A stretch of DNA of 64,000 nt, from contig CANMND010000001.1 in NCBI GenBank assembly GCA_947499155.1, forward strand, positions 186,001 through 250,000, read 5' to 3'. The notes beneath the pieces are model-generated. The model was not told the DNA's origin and searched no databases. It worked only from the letters and a program-made list of their open reading frames with translations. Below, one piece after another: positions 8,806-17,658 of the stretch. Position numbers and translations under genes: made by a program. The DNA comes from an uncultured Sphingomonadales bacterium (GTDB lineage Bacteria; Pseudomonadota; Alphaproteobacteria; Sphingomonadales; Rhodothalassiaceae). Numbering within the stretch: the first letter of the stretch is position 1; each line of letters begins with the position of its first letter.

Positions 8806-9627
8806 TTAGATAAAGAAATCAGGCATCAGCTTTTGTGTCGGATCAACCGCATAGGGTGTAAGATCAGTCACGCCGGCCTTGGCCATCACCTCGTCATCAA
8901 TAAAAAAATTACCACTCACATCACCTGCGGGCTGGGTCAAAATCCAGTGAGCTGCATCTCCCATGATCTCAGGCTTGCGTGAAGCCTGTATCATTTTCTC
9001 ACCACCCAGAAGATTGGCGACAGCCGCTGTTGCAATAGTTGTACGCGGCCAGAGTGCATTAAAAGCCACGCCTTGAGAGCGGAATTCACCAGCCATGCCA
9101 AGAACACACATGCTCATTCCGAACTTGGCCATTGTGTAAGCCACATGGGGCGCAAACCATTTTTCTTCCATGTTCAAGGGCGGGGACAAATTCAGCACAT
9201 GGGGATTTTCCGCCTTCAAAAGATGCGGAAGACACAATTTCGAGCACAAAAATGTACCCCTGGTATTGATCTGATGCATGAGGTCGTAGCGCTTCATGTC
9301 AGTCTTTAGCGTTCCGGACAACTGAATGGCGCTGGCATTATTGACCAGAATATCAATACCACCAAAAGTCTCTACCGCTTTGTCAACTGCCGCCTGCACC
9401 GCATCTTCATGGCGCACATCCACCACTACGGGCAACGCCTTGCCACCGGCTGCTTCAATGTCTTCCGCTGCAGTATAAATAGTTCCTTCAAGCTTGGGAT
9501 GCGGCTCTTTGGATTTGGCAGCGATGACGATATTTGCCCCATCGGCAGCGGCTCTCAGGCCGATAGCAAGGCCAATGCCTCGGCTGGCACCGGTAATAAA
9601 CAGGGTTTTGCCCTTCAGACTGCCCAT
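8806..9627 (-). CDS. Short-chain dehydrogenase/reductase (HSDL2-like)
   Basis: This is a classical SDR with the cofactor motif TGASRGIG at 12-19, NNAS at 96-99 and the catalytic set Ser148, Tyr164 and Lys168 (YTMAK). The sequence pattern, including LNLSPPLN and the extended tail after residue 230, resembles hydroxysteroid dehydrogenase-like 2 proteins, which are linked to peroxisomal or bacterial fatty acid metabolism. The substrate is unknown. The start overlaps the end of the metallo-hydrolase gene by 13 nt. Its place between an acyl-CoA ligase and an acyl-CoA dehydrogenase cluster suits a role in lipid or isoprenoid acid degradation. Confidence 0.88.
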   Translation of the reverse strand: MGSLKGKTLFITGASRGIGLAIGLRAAADGANIVIAAKSKEPHPKLEGTIYTAAEDIEAAGGKALPVVVDVRHEDAVQAAVDKAVETFGGIDILVNNASAIQLSGTLKTDMKRYDLMHQINTRGTFLCSKLCLPHLLKAENPHVLNLSPPLNMEEKWFAPHVAYTMAKFGMSMCVLGMAGEFRSQGVAFNALWPRTTIATAAVANLLGGEKMIQASRKPEIMGDAAHWILTQPAGDVSGNFFIDDEVMAKAGVTDLTPYAVDPTQKLMPDFFI

Positions 9628-10814
9628 GGCGCGGTCATCCTTTCTTGTTCGGTTATGGTATCCAGACGCGCAACAAGCGCTTTTGCATCATAATCCGCGA
9701 TTCTCTTAAAGCGCGCAACGCCTTGTTCCATTTGCCGCCTGACGACCCCAAGCGATTCCAGAAAATGAAGATGGGCCAGAGCTTCCCCCGTTGCCATTCC
9801 AAACTCAAGGCCGCTCACCCTGCGCCTGAACAAAGCCGGAAATATGTCGATGGCGGTTGCTGGCGTGCCGCACATGTCCGCCACACCACCCAGTCTGGTC
9901 ACATGCTTGCCGATCAGGGCATCAAGTCGTGTTATGATTCCGTAGAAAGGAGCATTGTGAGACGGCAGGACCAGGGTGTCAGCAGGCAGTGCCCTCAAAC
10001 GTGCAAGTCCATGAAGCCATTCATCCAGCGGATTGCCATCAGGCTCGGTCGGGGTCACTGAGACGTTTGAACTGATCAATGGCAGAATCTGGTCACCTGA
10101 AAGCAGGATTTTTCGGTCCGGCTCATAAAGACTGGCATGTCCTGGGGCATGCCCTGATGTTTCGATCACATGCCAATCAGATTCGCCAATCTTCAGCACG
10201 TCGCCACCAGCCATGCGTCGATAACCAACAGGCAGCGGATGAACTGCTCGTGCAAACAGTCCCCATCCACCTTTCCTCTGCTTATCGACCATGGCGGCGC
10301 TTAGGCCTGCACGGTGTGAAAACTCCAGAACCTCCGCAGGTGGTTCATCTCGCCGGTCCAGTATCAGGGTGCGCGCCAGAAGATAGGCTGTACGTGTGGC
10401 AAGAATGGGTGCTGAAAAATGATCAGCCAGCCAGCCCGCAAGTCCCAGATGATCAGGATGATGATGTGTGACGAGCACGCGGCTGACAGGTCGGCCGCCC
10501 AGGGTTTTGTCAAAAATCGCCCGCCAGTGGGCTTTTGTCTCATCCGTCCTGACGCCAGTATCCACCAGCATCCAGCGTTCGCCGTCCTCAAGCAGATAGA
10601 GATTGATATGATCAAGTGACCAGGGCAGCGGCATGCGTACCCAGTGTATTCCAGCAACTATGGGTCGCGCCTCTCCCGGCTCGGGCACGAAATCAAACGG
10701 GAATTCCAACCCCAAACCATCATCCCCTGCCCCGCGTCGGTGGTCAGGGGCAAGTGCGGATGCGTTCTGAGGAGTATCTTCCCGGCGCGGTCTTTCTGGA
10801 TCAAGTTTTGACAT
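9615..10814 (-). CDS. Metallo-beta-lactamase fold hydrolase
   Basis: The zinc-binding motif THHHPDHLG and later ETSGHAPGHASLY, LLSGDQILP and LPSHNAPF lay out the full metal ligand set of the MBL fold, which covers glyoxalase II-like thioesterases among others. The C-terminal 120 residues form the helical extension seen in many such hydrolases. The ATG at 10814 (399 aa) is preferred because GGAGG lies just upstream, although the gap is only 2 nt; an in-frame ATG at 10868 would add 18 residues. The substrate is unknown. Given its neighbours, an acyl-CoA thioester is a reasonable guess. Confidence 0.85.
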   Translation of the reverse strand: MSKLDPERPRREDTPQNASALAPDHRRGAGDDGLGLEFPFDFVPEPGEARPIVAGIHWVRMPLPWSLDHINLYLLEDGERWMLVDTGVRTDETKAHWRAIFDKTLGGRPVSRVLVTHHHPDHLGLAGWLADHFSAPILATRTAYLLARTLILDRRDEPPAEVLEFSHRAGLSAAMVDKQRKGGWGLFARAVHPLPVGYRRMAGGDVLKIGESDWHVIETSGHAPGHASLYEPDRKILLSGDQILPLISSNVSVTPTEPDGNPLDEWLHGLARLRALPADTLVLPSHNAPFYGIITRLDALIGKHVTRLGGVADMCGTPATAIDIFPALFRRRVSGLEFGMATGEALAHLHFLESLGVVRRQMEQGVARFKRIADYDAKALVARLDTITEQERMTAPWAV

Positions 10815-10918
10815 GGCCTCCAAAATTATGTTTTGCGCTGCAACAAAGCAAGATGCTGACCCTGTCATAACGCAAAGCCTGCCGTAATAGATGTGTTATT
10901 AGGCCTGATTTCACACGA

Positions 10919-12715
10919 TCAGGAGATGAAATCATCCTCATCAATGGCAAAAAGTGTCCCAGCCCCCCGTGTGATCGGGCCAAGAAGAGCAGTAGCTGGC
11001 GGCAATATCTGTTCTGCGAAAAAGCGCGCTGTCACAATTTTCCCTTTTAGATAGCGTGCATCACCGGTGCCTTCATCAAGCCTCCTGCTTGCTTCCACTG
11101 CCTGTCTCGCCAAAAGCCAGGCACCCGTGAGCGTGCCGAACATGCGCAGGAATGGCGTCGCTCCACCCGCCACATCTCGCACATGCTCCTGGTCATTACC
11201 TGATAACCAGACAGCGGCGTTCTGAAGGGCTTCAACACCGTCTTCCAGATATGGTGCCAAAGCGCCCAGATCACCCGAAGCTGGCAGATCATCAACAAAG
11301 TCACGGATCTCCTGGAAAAGAGTCCGCCAGTGTTTTCCACCATCCATATTAAGCTTGCGGCCCACGAGATCCATTGCCTGAATGCCGTTTGTTCCCTCAT
11401 AGATCGGGGCAATCCGGGCATCCCGAAAGTGTTGGGCGGCACCTGTTTCTTCGATATATCCCATGCCGCCATGGACCTGAATGCCAAGGGACGCCACCTC
11501 AACCCCTATATCGGTGGCATAAGCCTTGGTGACAGGAGTGAGAAGGTCCGCCAGCCCTTGTGCAGCGGACCGCCTGTCTGCATCGGTTTCAGCATGGGCA
11601 CGGTCAACAGCGGCTGCATTATAATAGGCGAGCGCACGTACGGCTTCGGTTTGCGCCTTCATGGTCATCAACATGCGCCGCACATCGCCATGCCGGATGA
11701 TCGGAACACTGCCAGCCCCGGGATTGGTGATATCCACGGACTGCACCCGCTCACGGCTGAATGAAAGTGCCTGCTGCCACGCACGCTCGGCGATGGCCAC
11801 GCCCTGCAGGCCGACATTGATGCGGGCGTGATTCATCATGGTGAACATGGTCCGCATGCCGCGATTTTCCTCGCCCACAAGCCAGCCGATCGCCCCGTCT
11901 TTTTCGCCAAACTGCATGACGCAGGTGGGGCTTGAATGGATGCCAAGCTTATGTTCAAGGCTGACACAGGTGACATCATTACGCTCACCCGGTGTGCCAT
12001 CCTCATTGACCAGATATTTAGGAACGACAAACATGGAAATACCCTTGGTACCATCAGGTGAACCAGGGGTGCGGGCAAGCACCAGATGAATGATATTCTC
12101 CGCCATGTCATGATCGCCATAAGTGATGAATATTTTCTGGCCGAAAATCCTGTAGCTCCCGTCTGCCTGCGGTTCGGCACGTGTTTTGAGCGCACCCACG
12201 TCTGAGCCAGCCTGTGGCTCGGTCAGGTTCATGGATCCAGTCCATTCCCCACTTACCAGCTTTGAAAGATAGATCTCTTTAAGGGCCTCAGAACCATGCT
12301 GGTCCAGGGCCTCAATCGCGCCCTGGGTCAGCATCGGGCACAGAGAGAACGCCATATTGGCGGCCGTCCATGTTTCCTGCACCGCCAGCGCCAGACAAAA
12401 AGGCAAGCCCTGTCCGCCCCAATCAGGTGTCGAAGAAAGACCGTTCCAGCCGCCCTCCACATAATGACGGTAGGCATCAGCAAAGCCGTCGGGTGTTTTA
12501 ACCGATCCATCCACCAGCTTCGAGCCGTCCAGATCACCTTTACGGTTCAAAGGGGCGATCACATTGGCGGATAATTTTGCCGCCTCTTCCAATACTGCTG
12601 CCATCAGGTCAGGGGTTGCCTCTGAAAAGGCCTCAAGGTCATTGAGCTGTGGCCAGTCGCACAGTGTCTCAAGAGTAAACTGCATGTCTGTGACCGGCGC
12701 CTGATAGTCGCTCAT
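10919..12715 (-). CDS. Acyl-CoA dehydrogenase with C-terminal extension
   Basis: This flavoprotein introduces the double bond in acyl-CoA and passes electrons to electron-transfer flavoprotein. The signatures are MNLTEPQAGSDVGALKT (about 162-178), the QVHGGMGYIEE motif, and RIAPIYEGTNGIQAMDL with the probable catalytic glutamate in YEGTNG. At 598 aa it belongs to the longer class with an extra C-terminal domain, like DmdC and other 600-residue dehydrogenases, rather than the 380-residue type. GGAG lies 8 nt before the ATG, which supports this start. It heads the minus-strand block that includes fadD, so beta-oxidation of a fatty or branched acid is likely; the substrate is not known. Confidence 0.92.
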   Translation of the reverse strand: MSDYQAPVTDMQFTLETLCDWPQLNDLEAFSEATPDLMAAVLEEAAKLSANVIAPLNRKGDLDGSKLVDGSVKTPDGFADAYRHYVEGGWNGLSSTPDWGGQGLPFCLALAVQETWTAANMAFSLCPMLTQGAIEALDQHGSEALKEIYLSKLVSGEWTGSMNLTEPQAGSDVGALKTRAEPQADGSYRIFGQKIFITYGDHDMAENIIHLVLARTPGSPDGTKGISMFVVPKYLVNEDGTPGERNDVTCVSLEHKLGIHSSPTCVMQFGEKDGAIGWLVGEENRGMRTMFTMMNHARINVGLQGVAIAERAWQQALSFSRERVQSVDITNPGAGSVPIIRHGDVRRMLMTMKAQTEAVRALAYYNAAAVDRAHAETDADRRSAAQGLADLLTPVTKAYATDIGVEVASLGIQVHGGMGYIEETGAAQHFRDARIAPIYEGTNGIQAMDLVGRKLNMDGGKHWRTLFQEIRDFVDDLPASGDLGALAPYLEDGVEALQNAAVWLSGNDQEHVRDVAGGATPFLRMFGTLTGAWLLARQAVEASRRLDEGTGDARYLKGKIVTARFFAEQILPPATALLGPITRGAGTLFAIDEDDFIS

Positions 12716-12843
12716 GGGGTAATCTCCAAAAATGAACCTCTGATGCAGCCTGTACTGTGGCCCACACTTTGCCTATCTTATAAACGCTCACTGGAGTGTC
12801 GCAAGGCGGCCTCTTCAAAAACTCACAAGATTGACGGCTTATC

Positions 12844-13884
12844 GTGGCACATCCAACATCACCATCGGGTTCATCTTCGAACGTCACAGCTCCAGCAGAT
12901 GACATGGCCTGTAAACGCGCGGCCCTTATCTTGCGTGCTGGCGGCCTCGTTGCCCTGCCGACGGAAACTGTCTATGGCCTTGCCGCCGACGCCACATCTT
13001 CTGAGGCTGTTGCCCGTATTTTCAAGGTAAAAGGTCGCCCACAATTCAATCCCCTGATCTGCCATGTGGAGGGGCGAGACGCAGCGGCACGCCTCGTGGA
13101 TATTCCACCGCTTGCTGAACAGCTCATTGATGCCTTCTGGCCCGGTCCATTGACGCTTGTGCTTGAAAGATTGCCCGATGCCCCGGTTGCCGATGCAGTC
13201 AGCGCCGGGCTTTCCACGCTTGCCGTACGCTCCCCTGCCCATTCGCTTATCCGTAGAGTCATGAAGGCTGCAGGCCTGCCATTGGCAGCCCCCAGCGCCA
13301 ACAGGTCAGGCCGTGTCAGCCCGACAACTGCCCAGCATGTAAAAGACGATCTCGGGGCTGATGTAGACATGATTCTGGATGGCGGCCCGTGTCTGATCGG
13401 TCTGGAAAGCACGGTTGTGGCTGTAACCGGCGACAATATTTTCCTGCTGCGCCCTGGGGCAATCACCGCAGAAGATATTGCACTGGCAAGCGGCGTCATG
13501 CCCCAAAAACCTGCAAGTGGTGCAGTATCCTCTCCGGGCCAACTGGCAGGTCATTATGCGCCTCAGGCACAGGTACGCCTTAACGTCACCCATAAAGAAC
13601 AAGATGAAGTGCTGATCGGATTTGGGGAAGTTACTGGAGATTTGACCTTGAGTGCAGTTGGTGACTTGAATGAAGCCGCAGCACATCTTTTTGACACCCT
13701 GCGTAAGGCTGACAAGCTGGCACAGGCCATAAAAACGGAATCCGGTACCGGGTCAATCGCCATTGCGCCTGTTCCTGCTCATGGGCTTGGTCTTGCCATT
13801 AATGATCGCCTGCGCCGGGCCGCTGCTCCTAAAGAAAGTGCACCGGTAAACCAGACAGAATACGGCCAGGGATCCAATAAATGA
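12844..13884 (+). CDS. tsaC: L-threonylcarbamoyladenylate synthase (Sua5/TsaC type)
   Basis: The enzyme makes threonylcarbamoyl-AMP from threonine, bicarbonate and ATP for the t6A modification of tRNAs reading ANN codons. The YrdC domain (about 22-205) has LPTETVYGLAADA, the KGRP motif and the APSANRSGRVSPTTA stretch. The C-terminal Sua5 domain (about 235-330) opens with SPGQLAGHYAPQ, so this is the longer Sua5-like form (346 aa). The start is a GTG with a weak ribosome site; an ATG at 12904 is possible and would still keep the YrdC domain. It shares a 4-bp overlap with the next gene and is divergent from the acyl-CoA dehydrogenase. Confidence 0.93.
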   Translation: MAHPTSPSGSSSNVTAPADDMACKRAALILRAGGLVALPTETVYGLAADATSSEAVARIFKVKGRPQFNPLICHVEGRDAAARLVDIPPLAEQLIDAFWPGPLTLVLERLPDAPVADAVSAGLSTLAVRSPAHSLIRRVMKAAGLPLAAPSANRSGRVSPTTAQHVKDDLGADVDMILDGGPCLIGLESTVVAVTGDNIFLLRPGAITAEDIALASGVMPQKPASGAVSSPGQLAGHYAPQAQVRLNVTHKEQDEVLIGFGEVTGDLTLSAVGDLNEAAAHLFDTLRKADKLAQAIKTESGTGSIAIAPVPAHGLGLAINDRLRRAAAPKESAPVNQTEYGQGSNK

Positions 13885-14504
13885 CCACTATGCCCCGTTT
13901 ATTGCTGTTTTCCCTTATCGGGCTTCTGGCTGGTATAGGGCTGGCTGCAGGTGTTCAGATCGGATCGAACGTCTTGCGCTATCTTGTTCAGCCCATGTGG
14001 CTAGATGGTGCCATAAGCAGACTATTGCTTTTTATGACAGGTGCTGTGGCCGCGCTTTTAATGGGGAGTGCCTTTGGCTATTTCACCAGCCGGGCCTTAA
14101 AGTCCCGTCACGCCTTTATTCTGATTGCCCTTGGGGTTGGTACGGGGTTTCTGCTTGATCCTTATTATCTGGCGGAATTGGGCTGGCGTACACCCATCCT
14201 GCTAGAAACATATGTACGCGCCCTCTCCATCCTGCTTCCGGCTCTTGGCCTTGCTGTCACAACACCAGAGTTCGGGCTGAAGCGCGGACCATTCTGGCTT
14301 TTCGCAACCGCAGCTATCTTTGGCCAAGCCTTGCTGCCGCGGTTTGCCCTTGTCCCGGTTCTGGGTGGTGACCTTGATCTTGCAGCCATGACCCCTGTTC
14401 ATGTGCTGGTATTTGCAAGAGGTCTGCTGTTCCTCATCATCGCTATGGCGGGCGCACAACTCATACAAAAACCCCGCCCGACACTGATGCCGGGCGGGGT
14501 CTGA
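13881..14504 (+). CDS. Hypothetical multi-helix membrane protein
   Basis: The family was not recognised. The 207 residues contain about five hydrophobic segments, near 8-26, 44-66, 78-96, 108-124 and 168-190, separated by short loops, with an RTPILLETYVRAL stretch in the middle. Its ATGA start overlaps the tsaC stop, so translation is coupled. The 3' end is odd: the last eight or so codons are also the stem of a terminator for the convergent peptidase gene, so the tail KPRPTLMPGGV is partly shaped by that hairpin. Confidence 0.8.
   Translation: MTTMPRLLLFSLIGLLAGIGLAAGVQIGSNVLRYLVQPMWLDGAISRLLLFMTGAVAALLMGSAFGYFTSRALKSRHAFILIALGVGTGFLLDPYYLAELGWRTPILLETYVRALSILLPALGLAVTTPEFGLKRGPFWLFATAAIFGQALLPRFALVPVLGGDLDLAAMTPVHVLVFARGLLFLIIAMAGAQLIQKPRPTLMPGGV
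14471..14500 (-). terminator. Rho-independent terminator inside the 3' end of a convergent gene
   Basis: A perfect 10-bp GC-rich stem, ACCCCGCCCG pairing with CGGGCGGGGT, surrounds a 10-nt loop. On the minus strand it is followed by TTTTTGTATG, so it ends the S10 carboxypeptidase transcript. It lies wholly inside the coding sequence of the plus-strand membrane protein, just before that gene's stop codon. Confidence 0.85.
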
Positions 14505-14523
14505 CTTAATGCGACATATGCCC

Positions 14524-16014
14524 TTAGTTACCGGCTTTGATGAAAGCACGGATATCGTTATTGAGCTTTTCAAGGCTTGGGCCGTGAACATACATCATGT
14601 GCCCAGAAGGATAATATTCATACGTCACACGTTCAGGCACAATCCCGTTGCGTGACAGGCTGTATTCAGCCCCGAAAAACGGTGTTGCAAAGTCGAAATA
14701 ACCAGCAGCGTTGAAAACCCGCAGGTCTGAATTCTCACGCATGGCGCGGCCGATATAAGGAGCGACGTTCAAATAAGCGCCACGGAACTTGCCTTCCAGT
14801 TGCCAGTTCCATTTGCCGCCCAGTCCACCGATGACGCTGTAATGGCTTTCCAGATCAACACCCAGTTCTGAACGCAGATAGTGATTAATCGCAGCGGTAT
14901 AGGCCCCGTCAATGGCGTAAAAGCTCGGGTCATTGTCCGGGCGATCACCCGCATCATCAAAATCATGACCGACATATCGGCTATCAAGACGCCCCACGGT
15001 CTTACCTTCGTCACGCAGCAGTTGCTTCATGAAGCGCTGTGGCTTGAGCCGCAATTTGGTCTGATCCAGATAAGTCTCAGACAGGCCGGTATAACCGGCA
15101 AGAGCCGCACGCACGCGGGCATGTTCTGCTTCCGGCAGCGCGTCTCCTTGCAACAGGGCTGTGATATAATCGGTCCGTGCAAAGGTGCGCACTTCATCGA
15201 CGAACGCTTCAAGCGGCGGATTGCCGGGAATTCTGCCATGATACCAGGCGGTTGCAGCCATGGTTGGCAGATAAATCATAGGCGACAGCTCGTTACCCTC
15301 TTCAGGCGCTTCAGCTGTAAAGTCCAGAATTGTTGAGATCAGCAGAATACCATTGAACGCCACGTCATTAAAACGCCCTTCAAGCTCGTTGATGACCGCA
15401 GCTGAGCGCGTAGTGCCATAGCTTTCACCGCCAATATATTTGGGTGAATTCCAGCGTCCGTTCTGATTAAGCCAGACCCGGATGAAATCCCCTATGGCCT
15501 TTGCGTCTTCATTAATTCCGTAGAAATCTTCCTTTTTAGTGTCACCTAGAACCTTGGAAAAGCCGGTCCCCACAGGATCAATGAAAACCATATCGGTCAC
15601 ATCCAGCAAGGACATGTCATTCTCGACAAGAGGATAAGGTGGCGCACCATCATCTTTTGCGTCACTGGGAACTACGACACGCTTGGGGCCGAACGCTCCC
15701 ATATGAAGCCATAGCGATGCCGAGCCAGGCCCGCCATTGAACAAAAATGTAATCGGACGGCTGGCAGGATCGGTCACACCCTTCTTTACATAGGAAATGC
15801 TGAAGATTGACGCCCTGTCTTTTCCTTCTGCATCCTTGAGGACAGTTTCAGATGCCTTGGCGGTATAATCCATGCGGTTGTTATTAAAGGTGCCTCGCAT
15901 GTCTTTTTCCCACACACCCGGCTCATAGGCAGACGCCTGCGGTTTCTGGCTGCCTTGTGCCATAACAGGTGCGACAAAAAGTAATGTCACAAAAAACAGA
16001 ATAACCGTGCGCAT
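14524..16014 (-). CDS. Secreted serine carboxypeptidase, S10 family
   Basis: S10 enzymes remove C-terminal residues from peptides through a Ser-Asp-His triad. The nucleophile motif is GGESYGT, the aspartate lies in AAGYFDFATP and the histidine in SGHMMYVH near the end. FNGGPGSASLW forms the oxyanion region. A signal peptide (about 1-20, ending VAPVMAQ) sends the product to the periplasm or outside. I start at 16014 because AGGAG lies 5 nt upstream; an ATG at 16041 would add nine residues before the signal. Its length of 496 aa is usual for bacterial S10 proteins, which include peptidases acting at low pH. It is divergent from the oxygenase genes. Confidence 0.93.
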   Translation of the reverse strand: MRTVILFFVTLLFVAPVMAQGSQKPQASAYEPGVWEKDMRGTFNNNRMDYTAKASETVLKDAEGKDRASIFSISYVKKGVTDPASRPITFLFNGGPGSASLWLHMGAFGPKRVVVPSDAKDDGAPPYPLVENDMSLLDVTDMVFIDPVGTGFSKVLGDTKKEDFYGINEDAKAIGDFIRVWLNQNGRWNSPKYIGGESYGTTRSAAVINELEGRFNDVAFNGILLISTILDFTAEAPEEGNELSPMIYLPTMAATAWYHGRIPGNPPLEAFVDEVRTFARTDYITALLQGDALPEAEHARVRAALAGYTGLSETYLDQTKLRLKPQRFMKQLLRDEGKTVGRLDSRYVGHDFDDAGDRPDNDPSFYAIDGAYTAAINHYLRSELGVDLESHYSVIGGLGGKWNWQLEGKFRGAYLNVAPYIGRAMRENSDLRVFNAAGYFDFATPFFGAEYSLSRNGIVPERVTYEYYPSGHMMYVHGPSLEKLNNDIRAFIKAGN

Positions 16015-16146
16015 AATGTCTCCTTGAACCGAAGTCCCCATTTGTGTTTCACATGATGAATTGGTTTCTTGTGCCGGTCAGACTATCGTGGTCATGAAGT
16101 ACTCACAAGCCAGCAATCATTCACTCTTAAACGGACAGCCTGCCCC

Positions 16147-16917
16147 ATGCCTTCATCCCAGCCTGTCAGTCCTCACACCCGACCAGCCCTTGCGCTCAAT
16201 CCACGCCTGGATCGCAAGGCCATTGCCCGGACCCTTAAAGAAAATGGTCGGGTGAGCATTCCCGATATTCTAGTCGAGGAAAATGCTGAAAGACTGACAC
16301 AAGCGCTGGAACGGGAAACACCGTGGGGCTTCACATATTTTGACGGCAAGGACGCCTGTTTTATCGATCCCCCAGTTTTGGCAAGCCTGCCCAAGGCCGA
16401 TTGGAGTGCCTTGATACGATCGATCCATCAGCAAGCACGCACACATTTCAGCTATGCCTATGATCTCTATCCGATTCAGGAATCTGCGCGATTAGGTCGT
16501 GACAAACACCTGTTCCTGCACGATTTTTATGCTTTTCTCAATGGGCCGGTGGTGCTGGATTTCATACGCGGTATTCTGAATGACCCCGAAGTTCAAAGCG
16601 CAGATGCCCAAGCCACCAGATTTGGTCCATCCCATTATCTCAGCCTGCATAATGACGAAGTAAAAGGAAGTGGGCGGCGCTGTGCCTATGTGTTTAACTG
16701 CACTCGTTCCTGGCGCCCGGATTGGGGCGGCTATTTGCAATTTTTTGATGAAGCGGGAAATGGCCGGACGGCCTTTCAGCCGGCCTATAACACGCTCAAT
16801 ATCTTTCTGGTGCCCCAGCCCCACGCTGTCTCTTATGTGACACCATTTGCCAATGCCTACAGATATGCGGTCTCTGGCTGGTTTCGGGCCACTCCACCCA
16901 CAGTAATTGCCTCCTGA
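16147..16917 (+). CDS. 2-oxoglutarate/Fe(II) oxygenase, first of a tandem pair
   Basis: The product (256 aa) has the iron triad of the 2OG oxygenase superfamily: His168 and Asp170 in LHND, and His226 in PQPHAVSYV, followed by Arg239 as a likely 2-oxoglutarate ligand in RYAVSGWFR. DWGGYLQFFDE is the conserved strand between them. The pattern resembles prolyl hydroxylase-like family members (Ofd1/Tpa1 type). The substrate is not known; protein prolyl hydroxylation and free amino acid hydroxylation are both possible. The ATG at 16147 has only a weak ribosome site. The paralogue follows after 15 nt. Confidence 0.85.
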   Translation: MPSSQPVSPHTRPALALNPRLDRKAIARTLKENGRVSIPDILVEENAERLTQALERETPWGFTYFDGKDACFIDPPVLASLPKADWSALIRSIHQQARTHFSYAYDLYPIQESARLGRDKHLFLHDFYAFLNGPVVLDFIRGILNDPEVQSADAQATRFGPSHYLSLHNDEVKGSGRRCAYVFNCTRSWRPDWGGYLQFFDEAGNGRTAFQPAYNTLNIFLVPQPHAVSYVTPFANAYRYAVSGWFRATPPTVIAS

Positions 16918-16932
16918 TTATAAGAGGGACTT

Positions 16933-17655
16933 ATGACTAACGCCCCGATCGCCCTTAATCCTGACCTCGATCCTGTCGCATTGGCGGACCAGTTCAAGGC
17001 CAATGGCGGGTTTATCCAAATTCCCGATATCTTGCAGTCACAAAGTGCCCAGCTCGTTTATGAAACACTGTTGCGGAACACGCCATGGGGCCTTGCCTGG
17101 TATGATGGCAAACCACAATTCAAGCGCCAGGAAGACGTGAAGCGCCTGCAACAGCAGGACTTCGTCAGGATGAACCAGCAACTCATGGCCCGGGCGCAAC
17201 TGAATTATGCTTATCTCTATCATTGCTATCCCCTGCTCACTGCCTGGCAGGAACAATGGCAGCCCGATCATTTATTGATGCGTTTTCTGGAATTCATGAA
17301 TATGGATGGCATTTTAAAACTTGTCCGTCAGGTGACCGGCGTTGAAAGTGTCACCAAGGCCGATGGACAGGCTACATTTTATGCCCCCAACCACTTTCTG
17401 TTGCAGCATTCAGATCAGTTCGATACCGAATATTGGCGTATCGCCTATGTTTTCAATTTTTCAAAAAACTGGCGTGAAGACTGGGGCGGCTATCTTCAAT
17501 TCTATGATGACAAGGGCGATGTAACCCGCGCGCTTAAACCGCGTTTCAATATGTTGAACCTTTTTGCCGTACCCCGACTTCATTCAGTCGGACAGGTGGC
17601 CCCCTTTGCCGGAGCTCCCCGTTTTGCCATCACAGGCTGGTTTCGCGATCAATGA
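16933..17655 (+). CDS. 2-oxoglutarate/Fe(II) oxygenase, second of a tandem pair
   Basis: This 240-aa paralogue of the gene before it keeps the same opening (ALNPDLDPVALADQFKANG) and the NTPWG motif. The catalytic residues are present: His159 and Asp161 in QHSD, His217 in PRLHSVGQ and Arg230 in APRFAITGWFRD. It is diverged along most of its length, so the duplication is old. GAGGGA lies shortly upstream of the ATG. The two copies keep their metal sites, so both may be active on different substrates or as a heteromer. It converges on trkH, whose stop is 4 nt away. Confidence 0.85.
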   Translation: MTNAPIALNPDLDPVALADQFKANGGFIQIPDILQSQSAQLVYETLLRNTPWGLAWYDGKPQFKRQEDVKRLQQQDFVRMNQQLMARAQLNYAYLYHCYPLLTAWQEQWQPDHLLMRFLEFMNMDGILKLVRQVTGVESVTKADGQATFYAPNHFLLQHSDQFDTEYWRIAYVFNFSKNWREDWGGYLQFYDDKGDVTRALKPRFNMLNLFAVPRLHSVGQVAPFAGAPRFAITGWFRDQ

Positions 17656-17658
17656 GTA

